64,000 bases of DNA from an uncultured Bacteroidales bacterium (GTDB lineage Bacteria; Bacteroidota; Bacteroidia; Bacteroidales; Muribaculaceae). A program made the translations under genes and the position numbers. Below the pieces are notes generated by a model. That model was not told where the DNA came from and did no database searches. It saw only the letters and a list, made by a program, of their open reading frames with translations. Position 1 is the stretch's first letter, and each line of letters starts with the position of its first letter. The stretch is taken from positions 172,988-236,987 of the forward strand of contig CACYQB010000001.1 of NCBI GenBank assembly GCA_902776435.1, read 5' to 3'. This document shows, piece by piece, positions 51,267 to 58,835 of the stretch.

Positions 51267-52802
51267 GTGATTAGCGTAAATCTTACAGAAAAATTGGAAA
51301 ACGAAATTCTGGCACTTAATGCTAACCAGGTAGTGGCCTACCTGCAGAAAGAACCCCGCGAGTTCACCAAGGCCGACATCATCCGCTTCATTGAGGAGAA
51401 CAACATCCGTATGGTCAACTTCATGTACCCTGGCGGAGACGGCAAGTTGAAAACTTTGAACTTTGTTATCAGCAGCAAGGATTACCTCCGCACGATTCTC
51501 ACCTGTGGTGAGCGCGTGGACGGCTCCAGCCTGTTCAGCTTCATCCAGGCCAGCTCGAGCGACCTGTATGTGCTGCCCAGGTTCAGCACCGCCTTCCTCG
51601 ACCCGTTTGCCGAGATTCCCACCCTGTGCTTGCTGTGCTCCTTCTTTGACAAAGACGGCAACCCGCTGGAGAGCTCTCCTGAGCAGACGCTGCGCAAGGC
51701 CGCAGAGGCTTTCCGCAAGACCACAGGCATGGAATATCATGCTATGGGCGAGCTGGAGTATTACGTTATCCGCCCCTCGGTGGACTACTATCCTGCTCGT
51801 GACCAGCACGGCTACCACGAGTCGATGCCCTATGCCAAGACCAATGACTTCCGTCAGCGCTGCATGGACTATATCGCCAAGGCTGGTGGACAGATCAAGT
51901 ACGGCCACAGCGAAGTGGGCAACTTCGAGCAGGATGGCGTGGTGTATGAGCAGAACGAGATCGAGTTCCTGCCCGTTCCCGTGCTCGATGCCGCCGACCA
52001 GCTGATGGTGGCCAAGTGGGTGATCCGCAACCTGGCCTTCCGTGCCAACCTGAATGTCACCTTCGCCCCGAAGATCACGACGGGCAAGGCTGGCTCAGGT
52101 CTGCACATCCACATGCGCATGATGAAGGACGGTCGCAACATGATGCTCAACGACAAGGGCGTGCTGAGCGACGAGGCCCGCAAGGCTATCGCCGGCATGA
52201 TGGATTTGGCTCCCGCCATCACCGCCTTCGGCAACAAGAACCCGATGTCCTACTTCCGTCTGGTTCCCCATCAGGAGGCTCCCACCAACGTGTGCTGGGG
52301 TGATCGTAACCGCTCGGTGCTCGTGCGTGTGCCCCTGGGCTGGACCGCAGGTGCCGACATGTGCCATGCCGCCAACCCGCTGGAGCCCGCCAGCAACTTC
52401 GACACGACACAGAAGCAGACCGTCGAGATGCGCTCACCGGACGGCTCAGCCGACATCTACCAGTTGCTGGCCGGCCTGTGCGTAGCCTGCCGCCACGGCT
52501 TTGAGATGGAGAATGCCCTGGAGTTGGCTGCCAAGACCTATGTGGACGTGAACATCCACGATGCTGCCAACGCTGCTCGCCTCAACGAACTCGATTGCCT
52601 GCCCGACAGCTGCGTCGCCAGTGCCGACTGCCTGGAGAAACTGCGTGCCGCCTTTGAGGAGCATGGCGTCTTCAGTGCCCACATGATTGATGGCATCATC
52701 GCTGAGCTGCGCTCGTTCAACGACCGCACCCTGCGTCACGACATCGAGCACGATCCCAAGCGCACCGCCCAGCTCGTTAACGAGTACTTCCAGTGCGGCT
52801 AA
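51267..52802 (+). CDS. glnA: Glutamine synthetase, type I-like
   Basis: This enzyme of 511 residues makes glutamine from glutamate, ammonia and ATP. Catalytic-domain motifs are visible: MGELEYYVIRP and NEIEFLPVP (metal-binding Glu), GSGLHIHMRM (about 275), NPMSYFRLVPHQEAPTNVCW and GDRNRSVLVRVP. The beta-grasp domain lies before it (IRMVNFMYPGGDGKLKTLN). A GTG start at 51267 is used because no ATG precedes the conserved region and the frame is closed upstream. A strong terminator follows. No adenylylation site was identified by eye. Confidence 0.93.
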   Translation: MISVNLTEKLENEILALNANQVVAYLQKEPREFTKADIIRFIEENNIRMVNFMYPGGDGKLKTLNFVISSKDYLRTILTCGERVDGSSLFSFIQASSSDLYVLPRFSTAFLDPFAEIPTLCLLCSFFDKDGNPLESSPEQTLRKAAEAFRKTTGMEYHAMGELEYYVIRPSVDYYPARDQHGYHESMPYAKTNDFRQRCMDYIAKAGGQIKYGHSEVGNFEQDGVVYEQNEIEFLPVPVLDAADQLMVAKWVIRNLAFRANLNVTFAPKITTGKAGSGLHIHMRMMKDGRNMMLNDKGVLSDEARKAIAGMMDLAPAITAFGNKNPMSYFRLVPHQEAPTNVCWGDRNRSVLVRVPLGWTAGADMCHAANPLEPASNFDTTQKQTVEMRSPDGSADIYQLLAGLCVACRHGFEMENALELAAKTYVDVNIHDAANAARLNELDCLPDSCVASADCLEKLRAAFEEHGVFSAHMIDGIIAELRSFNDRTLRHDIEHDPKRTAQLVNEYFQCG

Positions 52803-52833
52803 TCAGTCTTTTCAGACAACAAAACAATTTACT

Positions 52834-52867
52834 ACAAGGGGCAACCATCATCAGCGTTGCCCCTTGT
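52834..52867 (+). terminator. Intrinsic terminator after glnA
   Basis: A perfect 12-bp stem ACAAGGGGCAAC/GTTGCCCCTTGT with a 10-base loop, followed by CGTTTATT. Confidence 0.8.
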
Positions 52868-52902
52868 CGTTTATTGTTGAACTCCACACTATACTCTTTA
52901 AT

Positions 52903-52946
52903 ACACAAGTTTGTGTTTCACAAGTTTGTGTAATACAACGTTGTGT
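52903..52946. repeat. Three palindromic iteron-like units
   Basis: ACACAAGTTTGTGT, CACAAGTTTGTGT and ACAACGTTGTGT recur with a period of about 16 bases. Each is a near palindrome of the type bound by dimeric regulators. No promoter is visible on either strand beside them. Confidence 0.5.
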
Positions 52947-52974
52947 GGTTGCTAATTTGATGGTTATCAGTCGG

Positions 52975-53622
52975 TTATTTGAGCTTTCTAAGGTTTCTTA
53001 TTGAGATTTTAGCACGGGCATATAGGGGTAGCCTCAATATTGATGGCAGTTCGTCTTTTGGGCAATCGAGGGCCTGTACTTGTGGATTGCTATAGCGCAG
53101 TTTCAAGATAAAGACGCTAGGCCCCGTCGTGATGCTGCCTATAAAAGAAGTGCTGGCGAGTAGCAGGTCGACCGAAATGACTAACCTGGAGATGGCGTTT
53201 TTCTTGCGTCGAGAACTCCCTTCGCAAAACTGCTTGTGGTGATAGCCCGTTTCATCTTCATGGCACAGGGTGAATAGCCTGAGCCTGGGGAAATCTTTTC
53301 GGGCTTGTGAGAAATGACGGTAGTCATCAGTCAGGATGAACAAGCTATCTCCATCGTGAAGGTTCAGCCGCTGGATGAGGTTTTTGCCATCAATTAATTG
53401 TGTTTCCGTTTTTTTGTCGCCTCCCCTGATCTGCACGCCCGAGTAAATGAGAGGCAGGGAGAGCATTGCTTTATAGTTGTCCTCCTGTTGTTGCATGTCA
53501 GGTTGAAGGCGCCAGACCATGTGTGCCAGCAGAGCGAATGTGCTCATGTAGTCACCATCGATACCCAATTGGGGAACAACGCACCACTGTTCCAGTTCAT
53601 TGGGGACGTCTTGTGCAAACAA
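52975..53622 (-). CDS. Glycosyltransferase-like protein (NodZ/FUT8 style), possibly N-truncated
   Basis: This frame of 215 codons lacks an ATG; the first usable start is TTG 53622, and the frame is open a little further to a TAG. The sequence has YSGVQIRGGDKKTET (about 61-75, like the fucosyltransferase HxRRGDK loop), LFILTDDYRHFSQARKDFP (about 94-112) and ASTSFIGSITTGPS (about 155), the order seen in NodZ/alpha-1,6-fucosyltransferases. The N-terminal donor/acceptor half expected in full enzymes is missing, and HIRRGD is changed to QIRGGD. It may be a decayed gene or a secreted variant (a hydrophobic LLSSYLLFAQ precedes the start). Confidence in family is moderate, in function low. Confidence 0.45.
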   Translation of the reverse strand: MFAQDVPNELEQWCVVPQLGIDGDYMSTFALLAHMVWRLQPDMQQQEDNYKAMLSLPLIYSGVQIRGGDKKTETQLIDGKNLIQRLNLHDGDSLFILTDDYRHFSQARKDFPRLRLFTLCHEDETGYHHKQFCEGSSRRKKNAISRLVISVDLLLASTSFIGSITTGPSVFILKLRYSNPQVQALDCPKDELPSILRLPLYARAKISIRNLRKLK

Positions 53623-53851
53623 TAGATAGGAAGATAATAATATGTGCGATGTATATTGGATCTACCCTCAGAAGAATCAGATCAATCAGTTGTCGATGAA
53701 GAGTGTACTAAAAACCAAAAAGTTGTACTAGTTGTTCAGCGTGTTGTGCTTGTTGTTTGAAATGTGCGTGTGGGCCGAAACGAAAACACACCAACCTGCC
53801 GCCTCTTTTCAGGGCGGAGTCTGGTGTGGTGGTATGGATGGAAACAACCGC

Positions 53852-54184
53852 TTATTTCTCCTCGTCCATCAGGCCGGCACGATAGCCACCTGCCTGGGCA
53901 ACCTGGACGCCATACTGGTAACCCAGCTGATAGGCTTGTTGTACGAGTTGTTGCATCTGCTGCATGATCATCTGATACTGCTGCTGATACTGCTGCTGGT
54001 TGGGAGCCTGCGGCTGTTGATAGCCGGGAGGATAGTTAGGCACTTGTTGTTGCTGTGGCTGTTGCGGGGTCTGATCCCAGGGGTTAGGAATTTCACCACC
54101 ACCCGTGGATTGTCCACCGCCGCCCTGTTGAGCCTGGCGTGCGGCCTCTTCCAGCTTTTTCTGAAGTTCATCAAGTAATCCCAT
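53852..54184 (-). CDS. Small Gln-rich protein, unknown function
   Basis: This 110-residue protein begins MGLLDELQKKLEEAARQAQ (amphipathic helix), has a Gly-rich link, and then a long Gln/Pro/Tyr tract (QQPQQQQVPNYPPGYQQPQ and QQQYQQQYQMIMQQMQQLVQ). No signal peptide or known domain is visible. The composition suggests a disordered, possibly self-associating protein. A TATATTTG promoter lies 78 bases upstream, so it is probably expressed. I would treat it as an orphan hypothetical gene. Confidence 0.7.
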   Translation of the reverse strand: MGLLDELQKKLEEAARQAQQGGGGQSTGGGEIPNPWDQTPQQPQQQQVPNYPPGYQQPQAPNQQQYQQQYQMIMQQMQQLVQQAYQLGYQYGVQVAQAGGYRAGLMDEEK

Positions 54185-54261
54185 AATTATTACTATATTT
54201 AATGGTTAATAAACTGAAATGTCTATCACTGAAACAATTGTCTCTCATTCTTAAAGTGCCA

Positions 54262-54292
54262 CAAATATAGTCATTATATTTGAAAAAAGCAA
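54262..54292 (-). promoter_or_regulatory. Promoter of the Gln-rich protein gene
   Basis: On the minus strand TTG (54290-54292), 20-base spacer, TATATTTG (54262-54269). Confidence 0.65.
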
Positions 54293-54362
54293 GATTAGTA
54301 ACAAAACTTTAATATTTTTTTGTGCTATTGTTACAGGTTGCCATTTGCTTGAAATATCGGTG

Positions 54363-55004
54363 TCAACGCTTCAGACATTTTTTCTCAAAGGGAAATAAGC
54401 CCTGGTCTTCGCCCTTGACGATGACGGGCATGCCGACGCGGGCATAGCGCTCCTTGAGGGTGATGATGTCCTTGTCGAGCAGGCGTATGCAACCCTCGCT
54501 GGCGCGCCCAGGCACGGTGTTCTCGTTGTTGGTGCTGCCGTGGATGCCAATGCCGCTGTGAGGCGTTTTCAGCCTGAGGAACCAGTGTCCGTAGGACAGA
54601 ATGCTGCCGCGCCCATCGCCGAAGTCGTGCACCCAATCCGAAGCGTCCTGGATCATGGTGATGGTGAACGGTTGCCCGGCAGGGGACTCGGGCGTGCGCA
54701 TGTCGCCCTTGCTCTGTTTGTCACCCTTGTTCTTGCCCATGCACACGGGGAAGGCCTCGATGGCCAGGGTGTCGCCCCCGACGGGAGCATAGATGGTGAG
54801 TGTCAAGTCCTGCTTGGACACGACAATAAATGCCGAGTCCCGATTGAAGGTCGTGTCAGGGTGGGTGATGACTTGCCGCATGGCCGTGTCCTGGACGGCG
54901 GTCGTGTCGGCGGGCTGTGGCGACTGCGTGCCCTTGTTGCCACCACACGAGGGGGTGAGCAGGGCGAGAAGAGCCAGCAGGAATAGGGTAGTGGTATGCT
55001 TCAT
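54363..55004 (-). CDS. L,D-transpeptidase (YkuD) lipoprotein
   Basis: This 213-residue protein starts MKHTTTLFLLALLALLTPSC, a lipoprotein signal with Cys 20. The YkuD domain (about 55-205) contains the catalytic motif IGIHGSTNNENTVPGRASEG (about 150-170) followed by CIRL with the active Cys. It forms 3-3 peptide crosslinks or attaches lipoprotein-like partners to peptidoglycan. The open frame runs upstream to 55067, but ATG 55004 fits the lipobox. Its neighbour upstream is the end of the SUMF1 gene. Confidence 0.9.
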   Translation of the reverse strand: MKHTTTLFLLALLALLTPSCGGNKGTQSPQPADTTAVQDTAMRQVITHPDTTFNRDSAFIVVSKQDLTLTIYAPVGGDTLAIEAFPVCMGKNKGDKQSKGDMRTPESPAGQPFTITMIQDASDWVHDFGDGRGSILSYGHWFLRLKTPHSGIGIHGSTNNENTVPGRASEGCIRLLDKDIITLKERYARVGMPVIVKGEDQGLFPFEKKCLKR

Positions 55005-55095
55005 TTTCAGGTCATTAATTGGTTGGGCCATCGTTGCCGATGGGAAATCACTGCAAATATACAACAATCTGCCGATGAAAAGAAAACACAGGACC

Positions 55096-55151
55096 GTTTT
55101 AGTTTTTAGTTCTTAGTCCCTAGTTGGCACTCCTAACTCCTAACTCCCAAC
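55096..55151. repeat. Inverted heptad array at the stop of the SUMF1 gene
   Basis: TTTTAGT-type units (55097-55121) and CCTAACT-type units (55131-55150) flank TTGGCACT and abut the stop codon at 55152-55154. Confidence 0.75.
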
Positions 55152-58100
55152 TTATTTCGTGTTCGTGCCGTCCTCCATGACTAGGCGCAAGCCGATTGGG
55201 TAGTTATCGGTGTATTCTTCGGGTGCCGGGTCGGAACCCATACGCCAGGACACTCGGCAGTAGGTGGAATCCTTCCAATAGTAGCTGCCGCCACGAATAA
55301 CGCGGACAGTGCCTGACTCAGGTCCAACAGGATTGACGAGGGGCTCGCTGCCATAGGGGCCGAACCAGTCCTGACACCACTCAAGCACGTTGCCGCTCAT
55401 GTTATACAACCCCAATTCGTTGGGGGCCTTCGTCCTGACGAGAGGGTAGCGATAGCCGGTAAACACGGCGACCTCGTCAATAATGTCGCTGCCAGCGAAT
55501 TTGTAGCCATGACTGTGGTTCCCACCACGTGCGGCAAACTCCCACTCGGCCTCGCTGGGCAGGCGGAACGTCCTGCCTGTCATCTCGTTAAGCTTGGCGA
55601 TAAAGTTTTGGCAATCGTCCCAAGAAACGCAACTGGCAGCGGCATTGGTGGGGGGTACAAACTCCGGGATATTGTACGGTATGGGATTGTAGCCCATGAC
55701 AGCTTTCCACATTCCCACTGTCACCTCGGTCTGCGCGATGAAGAACGACGAGACCGTCACCTCGTGAACGGGTCGCTCGTCATCGGTGGCCTCATCCTCC
55801 TGCTCGGGTGTCGAACCCATCATGAACGTGCCGCCGTCAACCTTGATCATGACAAACTTCTCGTTGCCCACGGTGAATTTTTCCATAACAAACTCGCTCG
55901 GGTTGACTGTCACATTGATGGTTGTCTGTTCGCCGGTGGTGAGATCTCTGACGGTGATCGTGGCCTGTCCCGCCTCGATGGCATCCACGCGGAGGGTGGC
56001 GCTGTCGAGTGAAAAGGTCAGGACCTCATTGTTGTCGCAACTCACCTGATAGAGTCCGCTGGCACCCGCAATGGTTAACGTGTCGAACCAGCCATCGTTG
56101 ATTTCAATTTCGTATTTTGACAGCGACAGTGGCGTGTAAGTCGGTTCGCCCATGGCAAGGCGCAGACCTTGCCTGTACAAAGCGACTGAACTATCCGATG
56201 AACCTCTATAAGTCACAGCGCAATTATAGTAGTATTCTAACCAACAGCCACCACGAGCCACGTGCGTATTGTCAGTACATGGCACTATCGGGTTAGTCAG
56301 TGGGATGCTGCTGTGCAGGTCGCTAACCCCGTCTAGACAAAGCTCTTTCACATTGCCACTCATGTCATATAACCCTAATTCGTTGGGTGCCTTCTCTGCT
56401 ACCGGATGAGTTGAATGGTCGGAATTCTGTCTATGCCATGCGACTTGATCGGCATCATCGCTGCCGGCGTACGTGTAGCCGTGGCTATAGTTGCCGCCAC
56501 GTGCTGCAAATTCCCACTCGGCATCACTTGGCAAGCGGAATGTCCTGCCTGTCATCTCGTTAAGTTTAGCGATAAACTCCTGGCAATCGTCCCATGTCAC
56601 TTGCTCGACGGGGTGGTCGAGGCTGCCGGGGCGGTCGATGCCGTTGAAATAGCTAGGATTGCTGCCCATCACGGCCACCCACAAGGCTTGCGTCACCTCG
56701 GTCTGTCCGATGGCAAACGGAGACAAGGTCACTTGGGGGCTATACCTCGGCTGGAATGTGCCTCCCTCGACGTCTACCATATTGAACGATACGTCTCCCA
56801 CGGTAAACGTCTCGACATGGCTGGTTTGCTCGTCAAAAATGAGGCTAATGATAGCATTCAAGTCAGCAAGGTTGAGCTCGCCATCCATGTTGACATCCCA
56901 CTCCAATACACGTTTCTTAGTCCATCCGTGTAAACTTATCTCATTGGGGAATAGTTCCAACGTCCCGTTATAGATACCCAGGAACCCCGTAACGTCATAG
57001 GTCAACACACCATTGTATCCTGCAGGCGGAATCCAGCGTGTCACATACTCATAGTCGCCCGATAAGATTTGATCAATCAGCGAGTTTACAACTGCAATGG
57101 TGACTTCGTCATCGCCCCAAGGGTATACGACTCCTGAATCATCCAGCGGATTCTGGGGGGGCAACTCAATCTGGAAACGATTGTACAGCAGCAGCCTGTC
57201 ACCCCACTTGTCCTTAATGTAGAATTGATTGTCCTCTTCAATGATTTCCACATCATTGAAGCCCAAATAGGAGTGAACGCAATCCTCAGTCATCTCTTCA
57301 ATGGCTGCCGGGAGGGGCTGCTCTGCCGGGCCATGACCCACAAGCCGCCACTCTTCACTGGCTCCAAGTTGAGGTGCATTCTGGTATGTCGTCCAGTATG
57401 CCCTGCCGATGATAGAATCGCCATTCTCGAACGGACCACCCGCCATGTTGCCGTACATCATTCCGAACCGTCCGCATGTATCCTTGAAATACAGATAATT
57501 CCTATATTGATTAACCACAATGAGCGGGCAGGAGAATTCAATAGGCTGATTCTGGGGGTACAATCCCAGCAAGTCTTCCAAGCAGCAAACGGTTTCTGTC
57601 TGTTCAGCACGTTCATAGCGCATGGGAAGTATCTTATAGTTAAACTCACTTGAACCGGCAGTACTAACCCTGAAGGATTCCACGATACCATAGACATCAT
57701 AGGGCACGCTTAGGTCATCAGGCAGTTCAGGAGGCTCAATGCCGTAAGTCCATTTGTAAATCGGGGCCTCATTGCCGTCCTCGTCAGTCAGCATAGTTCC
57801 ATCATCACTGATCATGACGTTCCTGAGGACCACATAGTGTGCCCAATAATCATGGCCCACATCTCCAGGCGTGATTTCCTCGGGTATCACTTCGATGTTC
57901 CCTACAGGGGGCTGGAAGTTAATCGTATACATCAATTGGGGCTCTCCATAATAGGTCGTTATTGTTCCTCCCCAACCGCCTGGTATCACGTCGCCCTGGG
58001 CATAAGTCTGACCGACATCATCACGGACGAGGCCATAGCAGTCTGTTAACCTGTCCTTGACAAAAAGGTAGTATCTCGCCTGCTGTAGGACGACCAATTC

Positions 58101-58568
58101 ACGACTGGACAGATGCGCCTTACCGTCTTGTAAAGACGTCATGTCACACAAGGACAAGTCGCTGATGGCGTCACTATCATCGACAGTGACAATGATGCGA
58201 TGGACAACAATGTTCGCCGATGGTACAAAGGTTACCGAAACCGCGTTACCGGTCCAGTAGCCATTGCTGCCGCTGATGTCATACGAGCCTTCAGAAAAGG
58301 CAAATGTCACCCCGCCTTGCCCTTCAAAGACAATGCTGGTGATGTAACCCACGTCTGTCGATAAGCTTGACTCATGACCGCCATACATGAACAGGCCATC
58401 AGTGTGTACAGTGCCATAAATCGAGAGCGTGACTCCATCTTGAAACAGGGAGAGTGGTATCACAGTGACATGAGCATAACTATCGCCCTCAAAGATAACC
58501 GTCCGCTCGGCCCTGGCAGACACCATGACCGCAAACAGCATGATAAATAATACAACAACTTTTTTCAT
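55152..58568 (-). CDS. Large secreted protein with two SUMF1 domains and dockerin-like repeats
   Basis: From ATG 58568 this 1138-residue protein has a signal peptide (MKKVVVLFIMLFAVMVSARA). Several beta-rich domains follow (to about 480), then two dockerin-like EF-hand segments (GDDEVTIAVVNSLIDQIL about 482-501 and DVNMDGELNLADLNAIISLI about 554-576). Next come a first formylglycine-generating-enzyme-like (SUMF1) domain (about 596-806, GQTEVTQALWVAVMGSNPS, FRLPSDAEWEFAARGGN), an Ig-like linker (about 813-890) and a second SUMF1 domain (about 903-1136, MSGNVLEWCQDWFG, VIRGGSYYW). The first copy replaces EWCQDW with ELCLDG, so it may be inactive. Secreted SUMF1-like domains in Bacteroidales are often structural or binding modules rather than sulfatase activators; no sulfatase is nearby. 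Confidence 0.85.
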   Translation of the reverse strand: MKKVVVLFIMLFAVMVSARAERTVIFEGDSYAHVTVIPLSLFQDGVTLSIYGTVHTDGLFMYGGHESSLSTDVGYITSIVFEGQGGVTFAFSEGSYDISGSNGYWTGNAVSVTFVPSANIVVHRIIVTVDDSDAISDLSLCDMTSLQDGKAHLSSRELVVLQQARYYLFVKDRLTDCYGLVRDDVGQTYAQGDVIPGGWGGTITTYYGEPQLMYTINFQPPVGNIEVIPEEITPGDVGHDYWAHYVVLRNVMISDDGTMLTDEDGNEAPIYKWTYGIEPPELPDDLSVPYDVYGIVESFRVSTAGSSEFNYKILPMRYERAEQTETVCCLEDLLGLYPQNQPIEFSCPLIVVNQYRNYLYFKDTCGRFGMMYGNMAGGPFENGDSIIGRAYWTTYQNAPQLGASEEWRLVGHGPAEQPLPAAIEEMTEDCVHSYLGFNDVEIIEEDNQFYIKDKWGDRLLLYNRFQIELPPQNPLDDSGVVYPWGDDEVTIAVVNSLIDQILSGDYEYVTRWIPPAGYNGVLTYDVTGFLGIYNGTLELFPNEISLHGWTKKRVLEWDVNMDGELNLADLNAIISLIFDEQTSHVETFTVGDVSFNMVDVEGGTFQPRYSPQVTLSPFAIGQTEVTQALWVAVMGSNPSYFNGIDRPGSLDHPVEQVTWDDCQEFIAKLNEMTGRTFRLPSDAEWEFAARGGNYSHGYTYAGSDDADQVAWHRQNSDHSTHPVAEKAPNELGLYDMSGNVKELCLDGVSDLHSSIPLTNPIVPCTDNTHVARGGCWLEYYYNCAVTYRGSSDSSVALYRQGLRLAMGEPTYTPLSLSKYEIEINDGWFDTLTIAGASGLYQVSCDNNEVLTFSLDSATLRVDAIEAGQATITVRDLTTGEQTTINVTVNPSEFVMEKFTVGNEKFVMIKVDGGTFMMGSTPEQEDEATDDERPVHEVTVSSFFIAQTEVTVGMWKAVMGYNPIPYNIPEFVPPTNAAASCVSWDDCQNFIAKLNEMTGRTFRLPSEAEWEFAARGGNHSHGYKFAGSDIIDEVAVFTGYRYPLVRTKAPNELGLYNMSGNVLEWCQDWFGPYGSEPLVNPVGPESGTVRVIRGGSYYWKDSTYCRVSWRMGSDPAPEEYTDNYPIGLRLVMEDGTNTK

Positions 58569-58595
58569 AGCAAATATATTTAAACAGTTAATGTG

Positions 58596-58627
58596 CAAAA
58601 ATAAAACATTATTTTGAATCTGCCAAA
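58596..58627 (-). promoter_or_regulatory. Promoter of the SUMF1 gene
   Basis: On the minus strand TTTG (58624-58627), 20-base spacer, TATTTTTG (58596-58603), 27 bases before the ATG. Confidence 0.65.
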
Positions 58628-58653
58628 TCCCTGACCAGATACTGTGACATAAT

Positions 58654-58700
58654 TACCTTTGTCGGGACTTCTGCCGCCCCGTCAGCAACTCCCCTCTAAT
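58654..58700 (+). repeat. Orphan -7 box with a remnant of the inverted-repeat element
   Basis: TACCTTTG (58654-58661) is followed after about 20 bases by CAGCAACTCCCCTCTAAT, matching the inner edge of the element at 7683-7700. No gene follows on this strand. Confidence 0.5.
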
Positions 58701-58710
58701 AAAATGAAAC

Positions 58711-58741
58711 ACAGGGCTGGAAACGTGTTCCAGTCCTGCGT
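58711..58741 (-). terminator. Probable terminator after nifJ
   Basis: Hairpin CAGGGCTGGAA/TTCCAGTCCTG (one mismatch); on the minus strand a T-rich tail (TTTCATTTTATT) follows. Confidence 0.6.
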
Positions 58742-58834
58742 TTAGTTCGTGGTTTTTAGGTTTTAGTTTTTAGTCCTTAGTTGGCGTTTACTGTCACCTA
58801 AAGCCTAATACCTAAAACCTAACGCCTAATAAGG
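58741..58834. repeat. Inverted heptad array at the stop of nifJ
   Basis: TTTTAGG/TTTTAGT units (58750-58781) and complementary CCTAAAG/CCTAATA units (58797-58831) around TTGGCGTTTACTGTCA, ending just after the nifJ stop at 58836. Confidence 0.75.
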
Positions 58835-58835
58835 A

